From the NCBI GenBank assembly GCA_036245805.1, contig BTRK01000006.1, forward strand, positions 24,274,365 to 24,338,364: a stretch of DNA of 64,000 nt, written 5' to 3'. Below, piece after piece: positions 24,806-37,000 of this stretch (the stretch's first letter is position 1; the number at the start of each line of letters is the position of its first letter). Origin of the DNA: Pristionchus mayeri. Lineage: Eukaryota; Nematoda; Chromadorea; Rhabditida; Neodiplogasteridae. A program made the translations under genes and the position numbers. The notes under the pieces are model-generated. The model was not told where the DNA came from, ran no database searches, and saw only the letters and a program-made list of their open reading frames with translations.

Positions 24806-25290
24806 GGGCCCTGTAATTGAATTTCCACAGTGCTTCATTATGAACAGATGTGTCTAGAGCCACGATTTCACAAGCATTCGCATGTACAAATATTTATTTA
24901 AATATGCAAAAGTTAATAAATCATTTTAAATTGTTCACCCTCGCGCAAAAGTCGTGAACTTACCGTATCAGTTCAAAGATGTCAAGTATTTAATTTTCTT
25001 CGTGTATAAAAAGGTGAATTTCATGATCCGTATCTCTTGTATTGAACCTTGTAAATTCTGATAAACAATATCTAAACTGCTGTAATTTAAAAAATTCAGA
25101 AAACCTAACTTGATTATGGTTATAACTCAAATGAAATCCGTATTTTTTCTGACACGTTCTAACCCGTAAATCGCGCCTTTGTTTCGTGTTTCGTCTTTTG
25201 AATTTTTACTGTATTTCATTTATCGATCTTTTCTGCTAAATTTTCACTATTCTCAGTGATGCGAAGGTAGCCGGTCCTTTGAACTTGCTA
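24806..25290. promoter_or_regulatory. Divergent promoter region
   Basis: 485 bp separate the start codons of the REEP gene (minus) and the RNF26-like gene (plus), so both promoters must lie here. AT-rich. An acceptor-like TTCTCAG at 25250-25256 could be the trans-splice or 5' UTR splice site for the plus-strand gene. No specific factor site can be named. Confidence 0.5.
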
Positions 25291-28200
25291 ATGGAAGAGG
25301 CTGAACGAGAAGAGCCATCTCTCTTACTCTCCATTGTGGACGCGTATGCCGGTCTCTGTGACTACCTTCTCTCTTCTGTGGTGGATTCAGCCAAGACAGT
25401 TACGATGTCACTCAACTCGATCATTGTCAACGCGGCAACGTTTGTGGCCAACGTTCTCTGGATTCCAGTCCGGATAGTTGGGTTTCTCGTTACACTGTTG
25501 TCCTACCTCTTCTATGCCCTCACCATCCCTGCCCGAATCTGCTTCAATGCAGCCTCCAATTTCCCCATCATCACACTCCTCTTCGTGGCAAGTGCCCTCA
25601 TCTTCCTCTACCTAATCAAGCGAGTCACGCAGCAGAACTTTATCCAATGGATATTGTATACGGCCATTCCTTACATAGCCTCCATCGCTTTCACTGTTCT
25701 GGGAATCTTCGTTCCTCAGGTAAATCATGCACGTTTTGCTAACCAAAAACTAATTTATTTCCAGGTGAACACTTTCGTGAACATCGTCAACCACCTCTCC
25801 CATCCTATCCAATGGATTCTCGACTTGATATCGACGATAAGAAGGAGGGCTGAAGCAGTCACTCGAACAGTCAACGTCCTTTCCCCAAGGAGACCCACAC
25901 CTACGCCCGCTGGCAGTCAGTTATCTTTTCAAACTTTTCTGAATCATGGTAGAGTATTCACACTTCTTAACTATGGGGTTGTCGTACTCCAAATATTTTG
26001 CTTGTTAGTTTGAATGTTCCAAATATGTTCTATAAGTACAGTCAAAACAATAATATATGGAAGGGGGAGTAAGGACCCATTCGAGAAAGAACGAACTAGT
26101 TCAAATTTTGTAATATTTGAACTTGGTTCTATAATTACGAGTAATATTTGGTCGCTCGTTCGATTATTACAAAATTTTTTGATACCTTTAAGAGGCCGGA
26201 TCGGAGAACAGTTACCACTGCCCGGACATTCCGCCAAGATTTCCGATTCAGGCCTTGGTACTAATAGGACCTAGAGTGCTTAGGGCCTATATTTGAAATT
26301 TAACAGCGGTACCCTATATCTCGCGCAAAGTGGCGCGCGAGGAGCGGGTACAGTGAAAAATGATGAAAATTCATATTTTCTCAGCCGAACAAGGTAGACT
26401 CAAAATTCCTTCTGCATTATGTTAGTGTAGCCCAAAGCGCTCTGGGGCACAATTGAAATCGAATTTACGTTGATTCTGAAAATTATATTTTTATCCCATT
26501 TTTCACATTTTTCGAGATTGTTCTACCGTGGTTTCATTTGGGACGCTAATTTCCTGTGCCGCTTTGTAATACATTCACAGCAACATCCATTCAAACTTTA
26601 ACATTGGAAATCCGAACAACATTAAGACGTGAAAAATCGTTCAGAACCTCGTAAAGTCGTCATCTAAAAACGTATTTTACAAATTGTCTGCTCTCTTGTA
26701 CCAAGTAGGCACACAAATTAACCGGCATATGACTTTTCATCAAAGAATATGCACGAATACGAAGAAAAAACTAAAGTTCTGAAAAATCGATTTTCCCAAC
26801 CCCTAAAATTTGCATTTTTGTTCACAGTTTTCTCCGCATTTTCAAACAGCAGCGGTTGACTACCCGATAATTATTGGAATATGTACTATCAAGAGTACGA
26901 TATTATAAAATGAGTGCCTCAATTCATGATTAAGTGAAACATTTCATGCCGTGAAAATGCAAAATCGATGAGTTCATTCAAGGATATCACTCGATTCTGA
27001 CTAGATAATCAATGAAATCAGCAAGTTGTCAACTGTATTCGAAGTTTAATGTTGACATAAATGAGAAAATGTGGATGAAATCTAAATTTCAATCTATCCA
27101 AGAAAAAAATAAAAATTGACCATGTGTCTGATAGCTGAAAAATTAGGAAAAATCATATTTTCAAAGCCGAACAAAATATAGTCAAAATCTATTTTGCATT
27201 GAATTGGTATGCCCCAAGGTGCCCTGGAACACCACCGGTATTTAATTCATGCAGATTCTGAAATGTTTTTTTATAAATAATTTATCTCTATAACACCTTG
27301 GGGCGATCTTGCGATGTTCAAATCGATTTTTCTCGTCTTAATGTTGATTGGATTTTCAAAGTTATAATTTTATGAGGTGCTAGAGTAAATGCGATTTTAA
27401 AATGCGCATTAAATTTGCGTCCCAAATGTATGCACTATAGTGAAATTCGAGAAAATGTGAAAAATCTGTAAAAATATCATTTTCAGAATCGACGTAAATT
27501 CGGTGTCTGTGGTGTTCCAGGGCGCCTTGGGGCATACCAATTTAATGCAAAATAGATTTTGACTATATTTCGTTCGGCTATGAAAATATGATTTTTCATC
27601 ATTTTTCAGCTATCACGCACATGGTCAATTTTTATTTTTTCTTGGATAGATTGAAATTTAGATTCCATCCACATTTTCTCATTTATGTCAACATTAAACT
27701 TCGTATACAGTTGATAACTTGCTGATTTCGTTGATTATCTAGTCAGAATCGAGTGATATCCTTGAATGAACTCATCGATTTTGCATTTTCACGGCATGAA
27801 ATTTTTCACTTAATCATGAATTGAGTCACTCATTTTATAATATCGTACTCATGATAGTACATACTCCAATAATTATCGGGTAGTCAACCGCTGCTGTTTG
27901 AAAATGCGGAGAAAACTGTGAACAAAAATGCAAATTTTAGGGGTTGGGAAAATCAATTTTTCAGACTTTTTGAAACTTTAGTTTTTTCTTCGTATTCGTG
28001 CATATTCTTTGATGAAAAGTCATATGCCGGTTAATTTGTGTGCCTACTTGGTACAAGAGAGCAGACAATTTGTAAAATACGTTTTTAGATGACGACTTTA
28101 CGAGGTTCTGAACGATTTTTCACGTCTTAATGTTGTTCGGATTTCCAATGTTATAGTTTGAATGGATGTTGCTGTGAATGTATTACAAAGCGGCACAAGA

Positions 28201-31200
28201 AATTAGCGTTCCAAATGAAACCACGGTAGAAAAATCTCGAAAAATTTGAAAAATGGGATACAAATATAACTTTCAGAATCAACGTAAATTCGATTTTAAT
28301 AGTGTCCCGGAGCGCTTAGGGCTGCACTAACATAATGCAGAAGGAATTTTGAGTCCACCTTGATCGGCTGAGAAAATATGAATTTTCATCATTTTTCACT
28401 GTACCCGCTTCTCGCGCTCCACTTTGCGCGAGATAGAGGGTACCGCTGTTAAATTTCAAATAAAGGCCCTAAGTACTCTAGGTCCTATTAGTACCAAAGC
28501 CTGAATCGGAAATCTTGGCGGAATGTCCGGGGGTATGGGTCAAATGGTGACTCTTCTCAGATCCGGCCTCTTAACACGTGTATTTGAGTCACTGGATGAA
28601 ATTTTGAGTCCCCGGGAACATTTTGAAAATTATCAACGCGGATTTGATCCATATTTCGGTAGTATTACACCCTCGAGTGATGATTTCGAAAAATTTTGGT
28701 AATTGGTCCCAGAGCCGGCTTTTAGGAAAATTACGGCTTTGCACCTGGCTACATGGTATATCAGCTCCCAGATGAGCTAGAAAGATGGCAGTCAGCACAA
28801 AATGTGCTGAAAATTTTTTCCAGAAACTTATGAGGCCGTTTGCGTAAGAATCGGACAATTGTTGGCATTGCGAAAAAATGTCAATTTTCTGAAATTATGT
28901 GTTTTGGGGTTTTCAATGGTGCTGAAAACGATGCGCATATTCATTTTGCTCGTAAAGTCCTCGTTGATATCGCTAAAAATATCGAAAAATTGTTTCTAGT
29001 ACTGTTTTTGATGGTGATCACTCCTGTCCAATTCATTTTTTATGATTTTCAAAAATAAATTATTAAAACACAACTTTTCGTAGATTAAAAAATGTTCTGC
29101 GAAAGTAGTACATATCGGACCGGACTGAAAAATTTAATCTGAGGTCGAAATTGAGAAAAAACATCTGAGTTTCGCATGGCATAAAAGATAGTGAATGTTC
29201 GTGTAAGTGAAATCAGACCAAGATCCAGCCTATTGACCCGTCCTTTGATCTACCCCGAGTCTCTCATTGTCTTCCTCGGTCAGTTGTCATTCCACTGGAG
29301 AAGGGAAGGGGTCAAGACAATGAGAGACTCGGGGTAGATCAAAGGACGGGTCAATAGGCTGGATCTTGATCTGATTTCACTTACACGAACATTCACTATT
29401 TTTTATGCCATGCTAAACTCTAAACTAAGATTTTTTTCTCATTTTCGATTTCAGATTAAATTTTTTCTCGTCAGTCCGGTCCGATATATACTAGTTTAGC
29501 AGAACATATTTTAGTCTACGAGAAGTTGTGTTTTAATAATTTATTTTTGAAAATCATAAAAAATGAATCAGACAGGAGTGATCACCATCAAAAACTGTAC
29601 TAGAAACAATTTTTCGATATTTTTTAGCGATATCGGGCAAGGTTGTATTCCAGAAAAACCAAAAACGACGTGACGTCGTCTGGCCTCAACGAGGACTTTA
29701 AGAGCAAAATGAATATGCGCATCTTTTTCAGCACCATTGAAAACCCCAAAACAAACAATTTCAGAAAATTGACATTTTTTCGTTTAAAAAAAATTGACAT
29801 TAAATTGGATTTGTCCGATTCTTACGCAAACGGGCTCTTATGTTGTACACAAGACGATCCAACAACAATCAAAAATCGTCTGATTAAAAAACCAATTTTG
29901 TCATCAAATTAAAAATATTTTCTATGGGAAGCGGCAGAGTGCAGCAGATTTTTAATGCAAATTATGAAAGAACATGTGTATGTGTACAATATAAAAATAT
30001 AAAAACCCAAATCGAAACTTGGCACTTGGCAATTTTTACTCAAACATGTCACTATGAAGAAAAAGTCGAAAAAATGTCTTTTTCGAAACTCTGATTTTTC
30101 TACCTTTAACGTTCAAATATTGTTGCTGGTGAAAAGTGTGAGTAGAAAATCGTCTTTTGGAGCATGGTACTACTCGCATTTTTTGATTCAAAATTTTGCA
30201 CACTTTTGAAATATCTTGGCACGTGGCGCTCATCCTCGAAGAACCATGCTCCAAAAGACGATTTTCTACTCACACTATTCACCAGCAACAATATTTGAAC
30301 GTTAAAATTAGAAAAATCAGAGTTTAGAAAAAGTCATTTTTTCGACTTTTTCTTCATAGTGACACGTTTGAGTAAAAATTGCCAAGTACAAGGCGCTTCG
30401 ATTTGGGTTTTTATATTTTTATATTGTACACATAGACATGTTCTTTCATAATTCGCATTAAAAATCTGCTGCACTCTACCGCTTCCCATAGAAAATATTT
30501 TTAATTTGATGACAAAATTGGTTTTTAATCAGACGATTTTTAATTGTTGTCCGATCGTCTTGTGTATAACATAAAAGTTTCTGGAAATAATTTTCCGCAC
30601 ATTTTGAGCTGACTGTCATCTTTCTAGCTCATGTGGGAGCAAAGATACATCATAGGCGGATGCAAACCCGTAATTTTCCTAAAAGCCGGCTCTGGGACCA
30701 ATTACCTAGATTATTCGAAATCATCACCCCAGGGTGTTATACTACCGAAATATGGATCAAATCCGTGGCGATAATTTTCAAAATGTTCCCGCACTCCACC
30801 ACTAGCTCGTGATACCCGTGTTAAAAATTCTTTAAAATCATTTTTAAACATTTTAAAGGTATCAAAAAAAATTGTAATAATAAAAAACTTTAAAAAAAAT
30901 TCACAAACTAGTTCGTTGTTTCTCGAATGGGTCCTTACTCCCAGGGGATCCCCCTTATATACAGTCGCGCCGGAAAGTATCCGTACGATTTGATTTTTTC
31001 ATATAACTTTTCCTGCAGTTGGCTTAGCAAGTTAGATGTTGTAGTACTATATACCAAATCCATCGAAGAATACGATGCGAGTATTGCGTCATCACGTGCT
31101 TCATAACTGATTGCGTAGTGATGACGCAATCGAACAACACTTTTTCAAACATCCATTATTCTTACACAGATTTTTTCCTGCTGGCCAAACTTTCTGAGGT

Positions 31201-33823
31201 AGGAGTCATGACTGAGGCCTACCCAGAATAAATTTTTGAAAGTGCTGCGCGGTCGCACAGTTGCTGCAGCCGTGCTGCAAAAACAGGGTCCGAAATTCAG
31301 ATCTCGGCTTCTAGACTAGCTAGACTCGTTCAAAACGTCAAAATGATCGCCATCATGAGTCCAGATGATCCTGAGAAAATGAACACGATATCTCAAAATT
31401 TTCCCTCCGGGCATGAAAAAATCACTTTTTTGGATGACCATTATTTGGACATTCACAACTTTGTGGGAAATGTCGGTAAAAATCTGATTTTTGCATCGGA
31501 ATGTTCAAAATGTATTGAAGATCTGATTCCCAACTTTTTAGAGCAATTGGATATCTTTCCTGCCCGCGGCGTACGTTTTTCGGAGGTATACTAGGGTCGG
31601 GAAACACCGTGTTTACGCACTCTCGTCGTCTGCACTCTCTCGCTCACCGACATTTCCCACAAAGTTGTGAATGTCCAAAAAATGGTCATGCTAAAAAGTG
31701 ATTTTTTCATGCCCGGAGGGAAAATTTTGAGATATCGTGTTCATTTTCTCAGGATCATCTGGACTCATGATGGCGATCATTTTGACGTTTTGAACGAGTC
31801 TCTAGCTAGTCTAGAAGCCGAGATCTGAATTTCGGACCCTGTTTTTGCAGCACGGCTGCAGCAACTGTGCGACCGCGCAGCACTTTCAAAAATTGATTCT
31901 GGGTAGGCCTCAGTCATGACTCCTACCTCAGAAAGTTTGGCCAGCAGGAAAAAATGTATGTAAGAATAATGGATGTTTGAAAAAGTGTTGTTCGATTGCG
32001 TCATCACTACGCAATCAGTTATGACGCACGTGATGACGCAATACTCGCATAGTATTCTTCGATGGATTTGGTATATAGCACTACAACATCTAACTTGCTA
32101 AGCCAACTGCAGGAAAAGTTATATGAAAAAATCAAATCGTACGGATACTTTCCGGCGCGACTGTATTAGGTTGACTAGAAAGTTCTGTCTCATTTTGTGG
32201 TCTCACTTCAATCCGTTCGTTCTCATTTCTCTGTCGATATGAGCCGCCACATTTTTTAAGTTAAGGATGGGTACACAGGGGTGTTTTAGATATGTTTTAG
32301 ATTTGGTAATCCCAATCAGTTTAAACCAGATAACGGCAGAAGTTCTCCAAGGAGTGTTCTTGTCTTCACGACATAATTATATTCTTATTTTTCTCCGCTT
32401 TCAAACCGAAGGCAAGATAACTTGATATAGCGTATGTGTATCAGATACATATCCCCTGTCTACCACTGCCCGAAGTTGGCTGAACGATGTCGATACTATG
32501 GCGGTAGAACAAATAGATTAGGTTCGAGCAGATGGATCTACCTCACTAGACCTTCGTCGTCTTCGATTAGATGCAAACAGTGGCCTCAACCATATTATGC
32601 GCGATCTTACCATCACAGTTGGGGACAACCATCCCACCCTAAATCATAGACTTGAGATATTCCGAAACGTGAGAAAATGGGGAAAATATTTTCTTGGCTG
32701 AAACCCAGATTCTGACAAAAACACAATGTTGAACGTGTCTCTGACTTTGTCCTTTCCCCATGGCTCTTCAATTTGCCTAGACAATGCTACTTCATGAAAT
32801 GATTACTAAGTGTATTGCACAAAAAACGAGCACAATTGATCACATGATCTTGCTGCTTGGTAGACAGTATATCATTCCAAACACCATTTTCGATGTTCAA
32901 AAATACCACTCTTCAACCAGATATGTCGAAAACGCGTTGATTCATACTATTCCCCAAGTTTATATATGGATATCATGAATATTGTCTGTGTTCACTACTA
33001 TCATAATTTCAAACTCCAAATCGAGATGACATATCCAAGACGTGATATTTTCATCCTCCCACCCAACATGCCCTTTGCCTTCCCATAAGATCTTCACTTC
33101 CTGGGATGGCGTGCTATGACTAATACCTTCTACTGTTCTTTGCATATTCCTTGACCATTGATCGTTCCAACTATCACTTGCTCGCGGGACTAGTTAACTT
33201 CTAAGTTGAGCAGGAAATCAAAGATCAGGAGTCGTTGAAATGAGGTTGGTCAAATTGTTTGAATCATGGATCCCATAACATCGACAATGAGGTATCCGTA
33301 ACATTATAAATTTGTAGCAGGGAACTATCCCTAGCACTCCTTATAGTACTTAGAGGATGCATCATTTTGAACTGTACTAATGAGCAAAAGTTTAGACACG
33401 AAAAATACGACAAAACTTTCTAGTCAACCTGATACCTGAAACGTGTAGAACGCACATGCCAACGATTAATGCATTTAATTAAATTAATTATCATGCTCAA
33501 TCATTATTTTAAAATATTAGCGGATATAAAAAAACATGTAGTATCATATTAGTGAACACTTCCCCGTCAAGGTGATATGGATATTAGTTGAAGGCATTCG
33601 TCGATCACCTCGTCTATCAGTGTCTTCCTCATCATCAGTTGCTGGTTCACCCTCTTCTCTCGACTGCGTCGTCTGTCTCACTAATCGGAAGGACGTCCTC
33701 TTCCGACCGTGCAATCACATGGCAGTATGCAAGGACTGCCTTCCATCTCTGATGGAGGAAGTGGAACCCCTTTGTCCTCTCTGCAGAGCATTCATTGAAT
33801 CACATTTCCAGGTTTATTATTGA
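25291..33823 (+). CDS. RNF26-like multi-spanning RING E3 ligase
   Basis: Likely an ER-membrane ubiquitin ligase. Three exons: 25291-25719, 25765-25915, 33588-33823. The N-terminal ~200 residues contain about five hydrophobic segments (for example FVANVLWIPVRIVGFLVTLL, ITLLFVASALIFLYLI, TAIPYIASIAFTVLGIFV). The C-terminus holds one C3HC4 RING: CVVC, then CNH, CKDC and CPLC, at the extreme end (…SHFQVYY, stop). Many membrane segments plus a C-terminal RING ending a few residues before the stop is the RNF26 architecture. The ATG at 25291 is the first in frame; an upstream exon could extend it. The second intron, 25916-33587, is 7.7 kb and consists almost wholly of foldback and mariner DNA, yet splice phase (1) is kept across it. 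Confidence 0.82.
26187..28574. repeat. Foldback element B (inside A)
   Basis: Arms of about 1.1 kb meet at a short spacer near 27300-27440. TAAGAGGCCGGATC at 26187 pairs with its complement at 28560-28574, and GGTATGCCCCAAGG near 27208 pairs with the copy near 27523. Within each arm, blocks such as the CGTCTTAATGTTG region recur, so the arms also contain older direct repeats. Confidence 0.88.
28828..29841. repeat. Foldback element D (inside C)
   Basis: Centre near 29285-29300. TTGATCTACCCCGAGTCTCT on the left has a perfect reverse complement on the right. Outer ends are GAGGCCGTTTGCGTAAGAAT and the complement ending at 29841. Short internal open stretches are by-products of the arms. Confidence 0.88.
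29839..30573. repeat. Foldback element E (inside C)
   Basis: Arms about 29839-30190 and 30240-30573 meet near 30210. GGAGCATGGT pairs with ACCATGCTCC, and AAAATCGTCTTTTGGAGC pairs with its complement. It abuts element D with almost no spacer. Confidence 0.88.
30962..32163. mobile_element. Tc1/mariner-like foldback element
   Basis: Begins CAGTCGCGCCGGAAAGTATC and ends with the reverse complement, flanked by TA on both sides (30960-30961 and 32164-32165), the usual target of this superfamily. The arms extend almost to the middle (about 31600), so it is a long hairpin of roughly 1.2 kb. No intact transposase. Confidence 0.85.
32166..33432. mobile_element. Degenerate mariner element
   Basis: Termini TTAGGTTGACTAGAAAGTTC and the near-complement ending CTAGTCAACCTGA lie between TA dinucleotides; the left TA is shared with the preceding foldback element. 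The interior (about 32580-32700) reads NHRLEIFRNVRKWGKYFL, like the conserved VRKLGKWVPHEL region of mariner transposases, but many stops follow. It is a dead copy. Confidence 0.75.
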
Positions 33824-34097
33824 GTGCATTCCAAATTGTTTCTGTTCCATTCGTATCGTTTGTACATATTGCATCATGATAGAATCAACAAGATGCCCTG
33901 TTGTAAATTTCTACTCTTCATATCCCTATTGTCTCTTGACTCTTGATAAGCTCAGAACTTCCATGATTCTACCTCACCAAACATAAAGCATTTGAAAAAG
34001 CATTTGCCTTGTTGTTGGCTCGCGTTGGAACGCTATCTGATATCTTGGTTCCCTAAAAAAGATTTTTTCTAGGTGTTATCCATAACTCCATTGCAGA
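33824..34097. other. Short same-strand intergenic spacer
   Basis: Only 274 bp lie between the RNF26-like stop and the next start, ending in CATTGCAG one base before ATG. This fits a downstream operon member supplied by trans-splicing, or a compact promoter. No other feature seen. Confidence 0.4.
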
Positions 34098-37000
34098 ATG
34101 CGGCCTCGTGGTTCGGTGTCATCGACGAGGTTTATATCTGATTTATTATTCTATCGGGGGTTGGGTAGATCTTAAATTTCTCTGTTTTTGTTGTTTTCCT
34201 CCATGTTTAGTCTGACCTATTCTATGCAGTTTCAATTTCCAATCTTCATTGAATATATCACTTGCTCCACTGAATCCTCGCTTGCAGTGATATCCGCATG
34301 GTCCCCTCGACGATCGAGAAGAAGAAGTTGAGAGCAGAACAGATGAAGGCTGCTAGGGAGAAGTACAAGTGAGCTGCAAGATGATTATCACGTAACTGTT
34401 TCCCTCTATATTCTTCCTTCCCCAGTCAGCATTCTCGTGCTAACCTCCCTCCTCCCACTACGACAGTTCCCGTCGGACGAACAGTCGCCTCCCGCATTCG
34501 TCCTCCCAGGTATACCATTTAAACGCATATCTGTGTTAGAAGTATTTACTGTATATCTACCATGTCTTGAACTTTTCGTTTTTTTCTGCTGCCATTGTTA
34601 CGTATTTTCATTCGAAAACAACTTAATTTCTTCCTCATTTATGACCAGAGTAACTAGCAATTAGCCTGCTAGATGAAGCATGCGTTCGAACGGAGGGCGG
34701 ACATTTGCAAAACGACCATTTTCACAACTCTGCAGCGTTCGGTGGGGAGTAGGTCTTGAAACTTGGGAGTTGTTTCATTGTTACCAGTATGCGCTTCCCT
34801 ACATTTGCATACATAAATCTTGTTGCCAGGCCATCTTGAGTTTCACTCCAAATCAACGTATAGGGGGTCATGGAATGTGCATTTCCATGACCCCCTATGC
34901 GTTGAAACTCACGATCGCCTGGTAACAAGAATTATATATGCTAAGGTAGGGGAGCGCATACTGGTAACAATGAAACAACTCTCAAGTTGCCAGACCTACT
35001 CCCCACCGAACGCTGCAGAGTTGTGCAAATGGTCGTTTTGCAAATGTCCGCCCCCGTTCGAACTTGTGATCATGTATTGATTGCAGTTCATCCGCCGTTC
35101 CCTCCTTCCGAGTTGATCCAGCTGCGACTGCAGCCATTCGATCATTGCAGCCATCTGCTGCAGTGGTGAGAACAATCAATCGGTCTTCAATTAGACTGAA
35201 GTAGTTGTTTGAGACGGGTCGTCCTTCTGCCGTCCCTAGTCCCGCACCGAGAGCCACTCTGCAAGCAAGAGCTCCCGCTCCTCCACTCACCAGACCGCTC
35301 TCACACAGGTTACTACACTTATCCTTCTTTTCCAACTAACTTATGGACACGTTATCGTAGTCGATCCGTAGTGAAAATATCTCCTCTGATCAGACCATCT
35401 CTGCTTCCTCGAGACGCGGATTCTCTCTTGACGGGAGCTCTCTTCGGATCGACTGCTTCTCTCGCATCCTCATCCTCTCTTCACCCTTCCAATCCTTCCT
35501 CTTCGAACTTCGAACCGATGGGGGAATCTCTCAATCAGATAATGAGGAACGAGCCTCTCCCTATGGCAGTGGGGGCGAGGGCGAGCAGTATCGTACGAAG
35601 GAATGTAAGTACTTTTTTTCCATCCCATGAGTAGTTGTCTTATTCAGTTTACTCGTCCTTCGTTGGTACCAGGAGGGATCAATATCTTCACTGCCACGGG
35701 GAGCGAGAGAGTGGAGGCAGAGAGACTCCAGGCACTCACGCCTGCCAGATTCGGAAGAGTCACTTTTTTATCGTTTACATTTTCCATTTGCATATATACG
35801 AGTTCAAATTATATAAACTTCATAATACTCGCATTGTCGTAATAATTCTTTGGCGAAAGTGTGATTGCAGACTCGCGTTGAGGAGAGTGTACATCGAACG
35901 AGGGTTCGATTCGAGGTCGTTGAAAGCATCCAGGAGCAGAGGGAAAGTGTTGGCGACGAGGTCATTCCCTCTGTTATAGCATTGAATCAAAGTGGTCTAA
36001 AGTAAAAGGATAAGCATTCCATACATTGGCATGTCCTAATTCAATTAGCGGGGGGTCACATGATATTTTTGCTGATAGGGGTCACATGATATTTGAAAAA
36101 CGGGGGTCACCTTATATTTTAAGGATTATCATTTGATTAGGGCAATGAAAATGTAGGAAGCATTCCATAGTCCTCCCGATTAGGATGCCTATCGATGCAT
36201 AGCCTAAGTGTTGTTGTAGATGGACGAACCGACGTCATCAGCTGCATCTGCTCTCGTGCGACCGACGCCCAGGGAACAGGTGCATTCTGATCTCCATTTA
36301 ATTAGATATATCACGCCTCTCACGAGAGAATCGGCACAAATCGGTGTTTTCAGTTGACATTCGAATTTTCGAAAATCTTGTTTCTCATGTTTTTATTTAG
36401 AACTTGGCTAGTTTAGACAAAATCCGAAGTTTTAGATTTTTATCACTTGCTGCAGCTGCAGCAGACTGCTGCAAATGTGAGACGAAGGTCATTGGCTTTG
36501 GGATTTTCCGCATGTAAAAGTGGTGGTTTTTGTTTACCAAAGTGTTTTTATGATCAAAATAAGCATTTTGGCTCACTTTGTTCATTTCTCACTTTTGCGA
36601 CCCTTGCAGCAGACCCATGGGAGACAGGTTTTTAATTTACCGTTGTGACATACATTTTTTCCTTCTCTCCAAACTTTACCAGTTTGTAGAGCTTGAAATT
36701 CTGCATATACCCTGTTTTTTGTAGATTTTATCTCGGGAGTCCTGATAGTCTACCAGATCGACGAAACTCTCGTAATGGGCTGCACGGTTCACCCTTCGTG
36801 AAGACAAACTCGAAAGGTCGCAGGTTCGAGTCCCGGTGAATGCAATCAAAATTTTTGCCGGTATGATAACGCTAGGAATAAGACAATTCGTGATTATATC
36901 TATGAAAACCAATTGCAAAAGACAATTTTTCCTCCGCCGGGACCAGGGGTCAAAAAGTAGGTCCAAAATGACCTAGCGTACCCGACCTTTTTTGTGGGGG

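Larger units (their letters stand above)
28572..30826. repeat. Foldback element C (inside A)
   Basis: Arms 28572-28830 and 30572-30826 are inverted (for example CGAAATATGGATCAAATCCG on the right has its counterpart near 28640 on the left). The interior is two adjacent smaller foldbacks, D and E, placed exactly where the C arms end. Confidence 0.85.
26048..30958. repeat. Nested foldback complex, outer element A
   Basis: Outer arms about 26048-26190 and 30850-30958 are inverted copies: GGGGGAGTAAGGACCC plus an ACTAGTT block on the left reappear reversed on the right. Everything between the arms is further foldback DNA, elements B (26187-28574) and C (28572-30826, itself containing D and E). 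Folded, one strand would form a branched tree. No recognisable transposase. Confidence 0.85.

Noticed and set aside
26048..30958. CRISPR array or satellite
   Set aside because: The repeats are inverted, long and unequal, with no regular spacers, in a eukaryotic intron.
31343..31594. Open stretch as a real protein
   Set aside because: It lies in an arm of a TA-flanked foldback element and its complement occurs in the other arm; no domain similarity.
36735..36840. Functional tRNA gene
   Set aside because: Only the B-box/T-arm is convincing; no acceptor stem or anticodon arm could be paired, and the sequence is embedded in a repeat.
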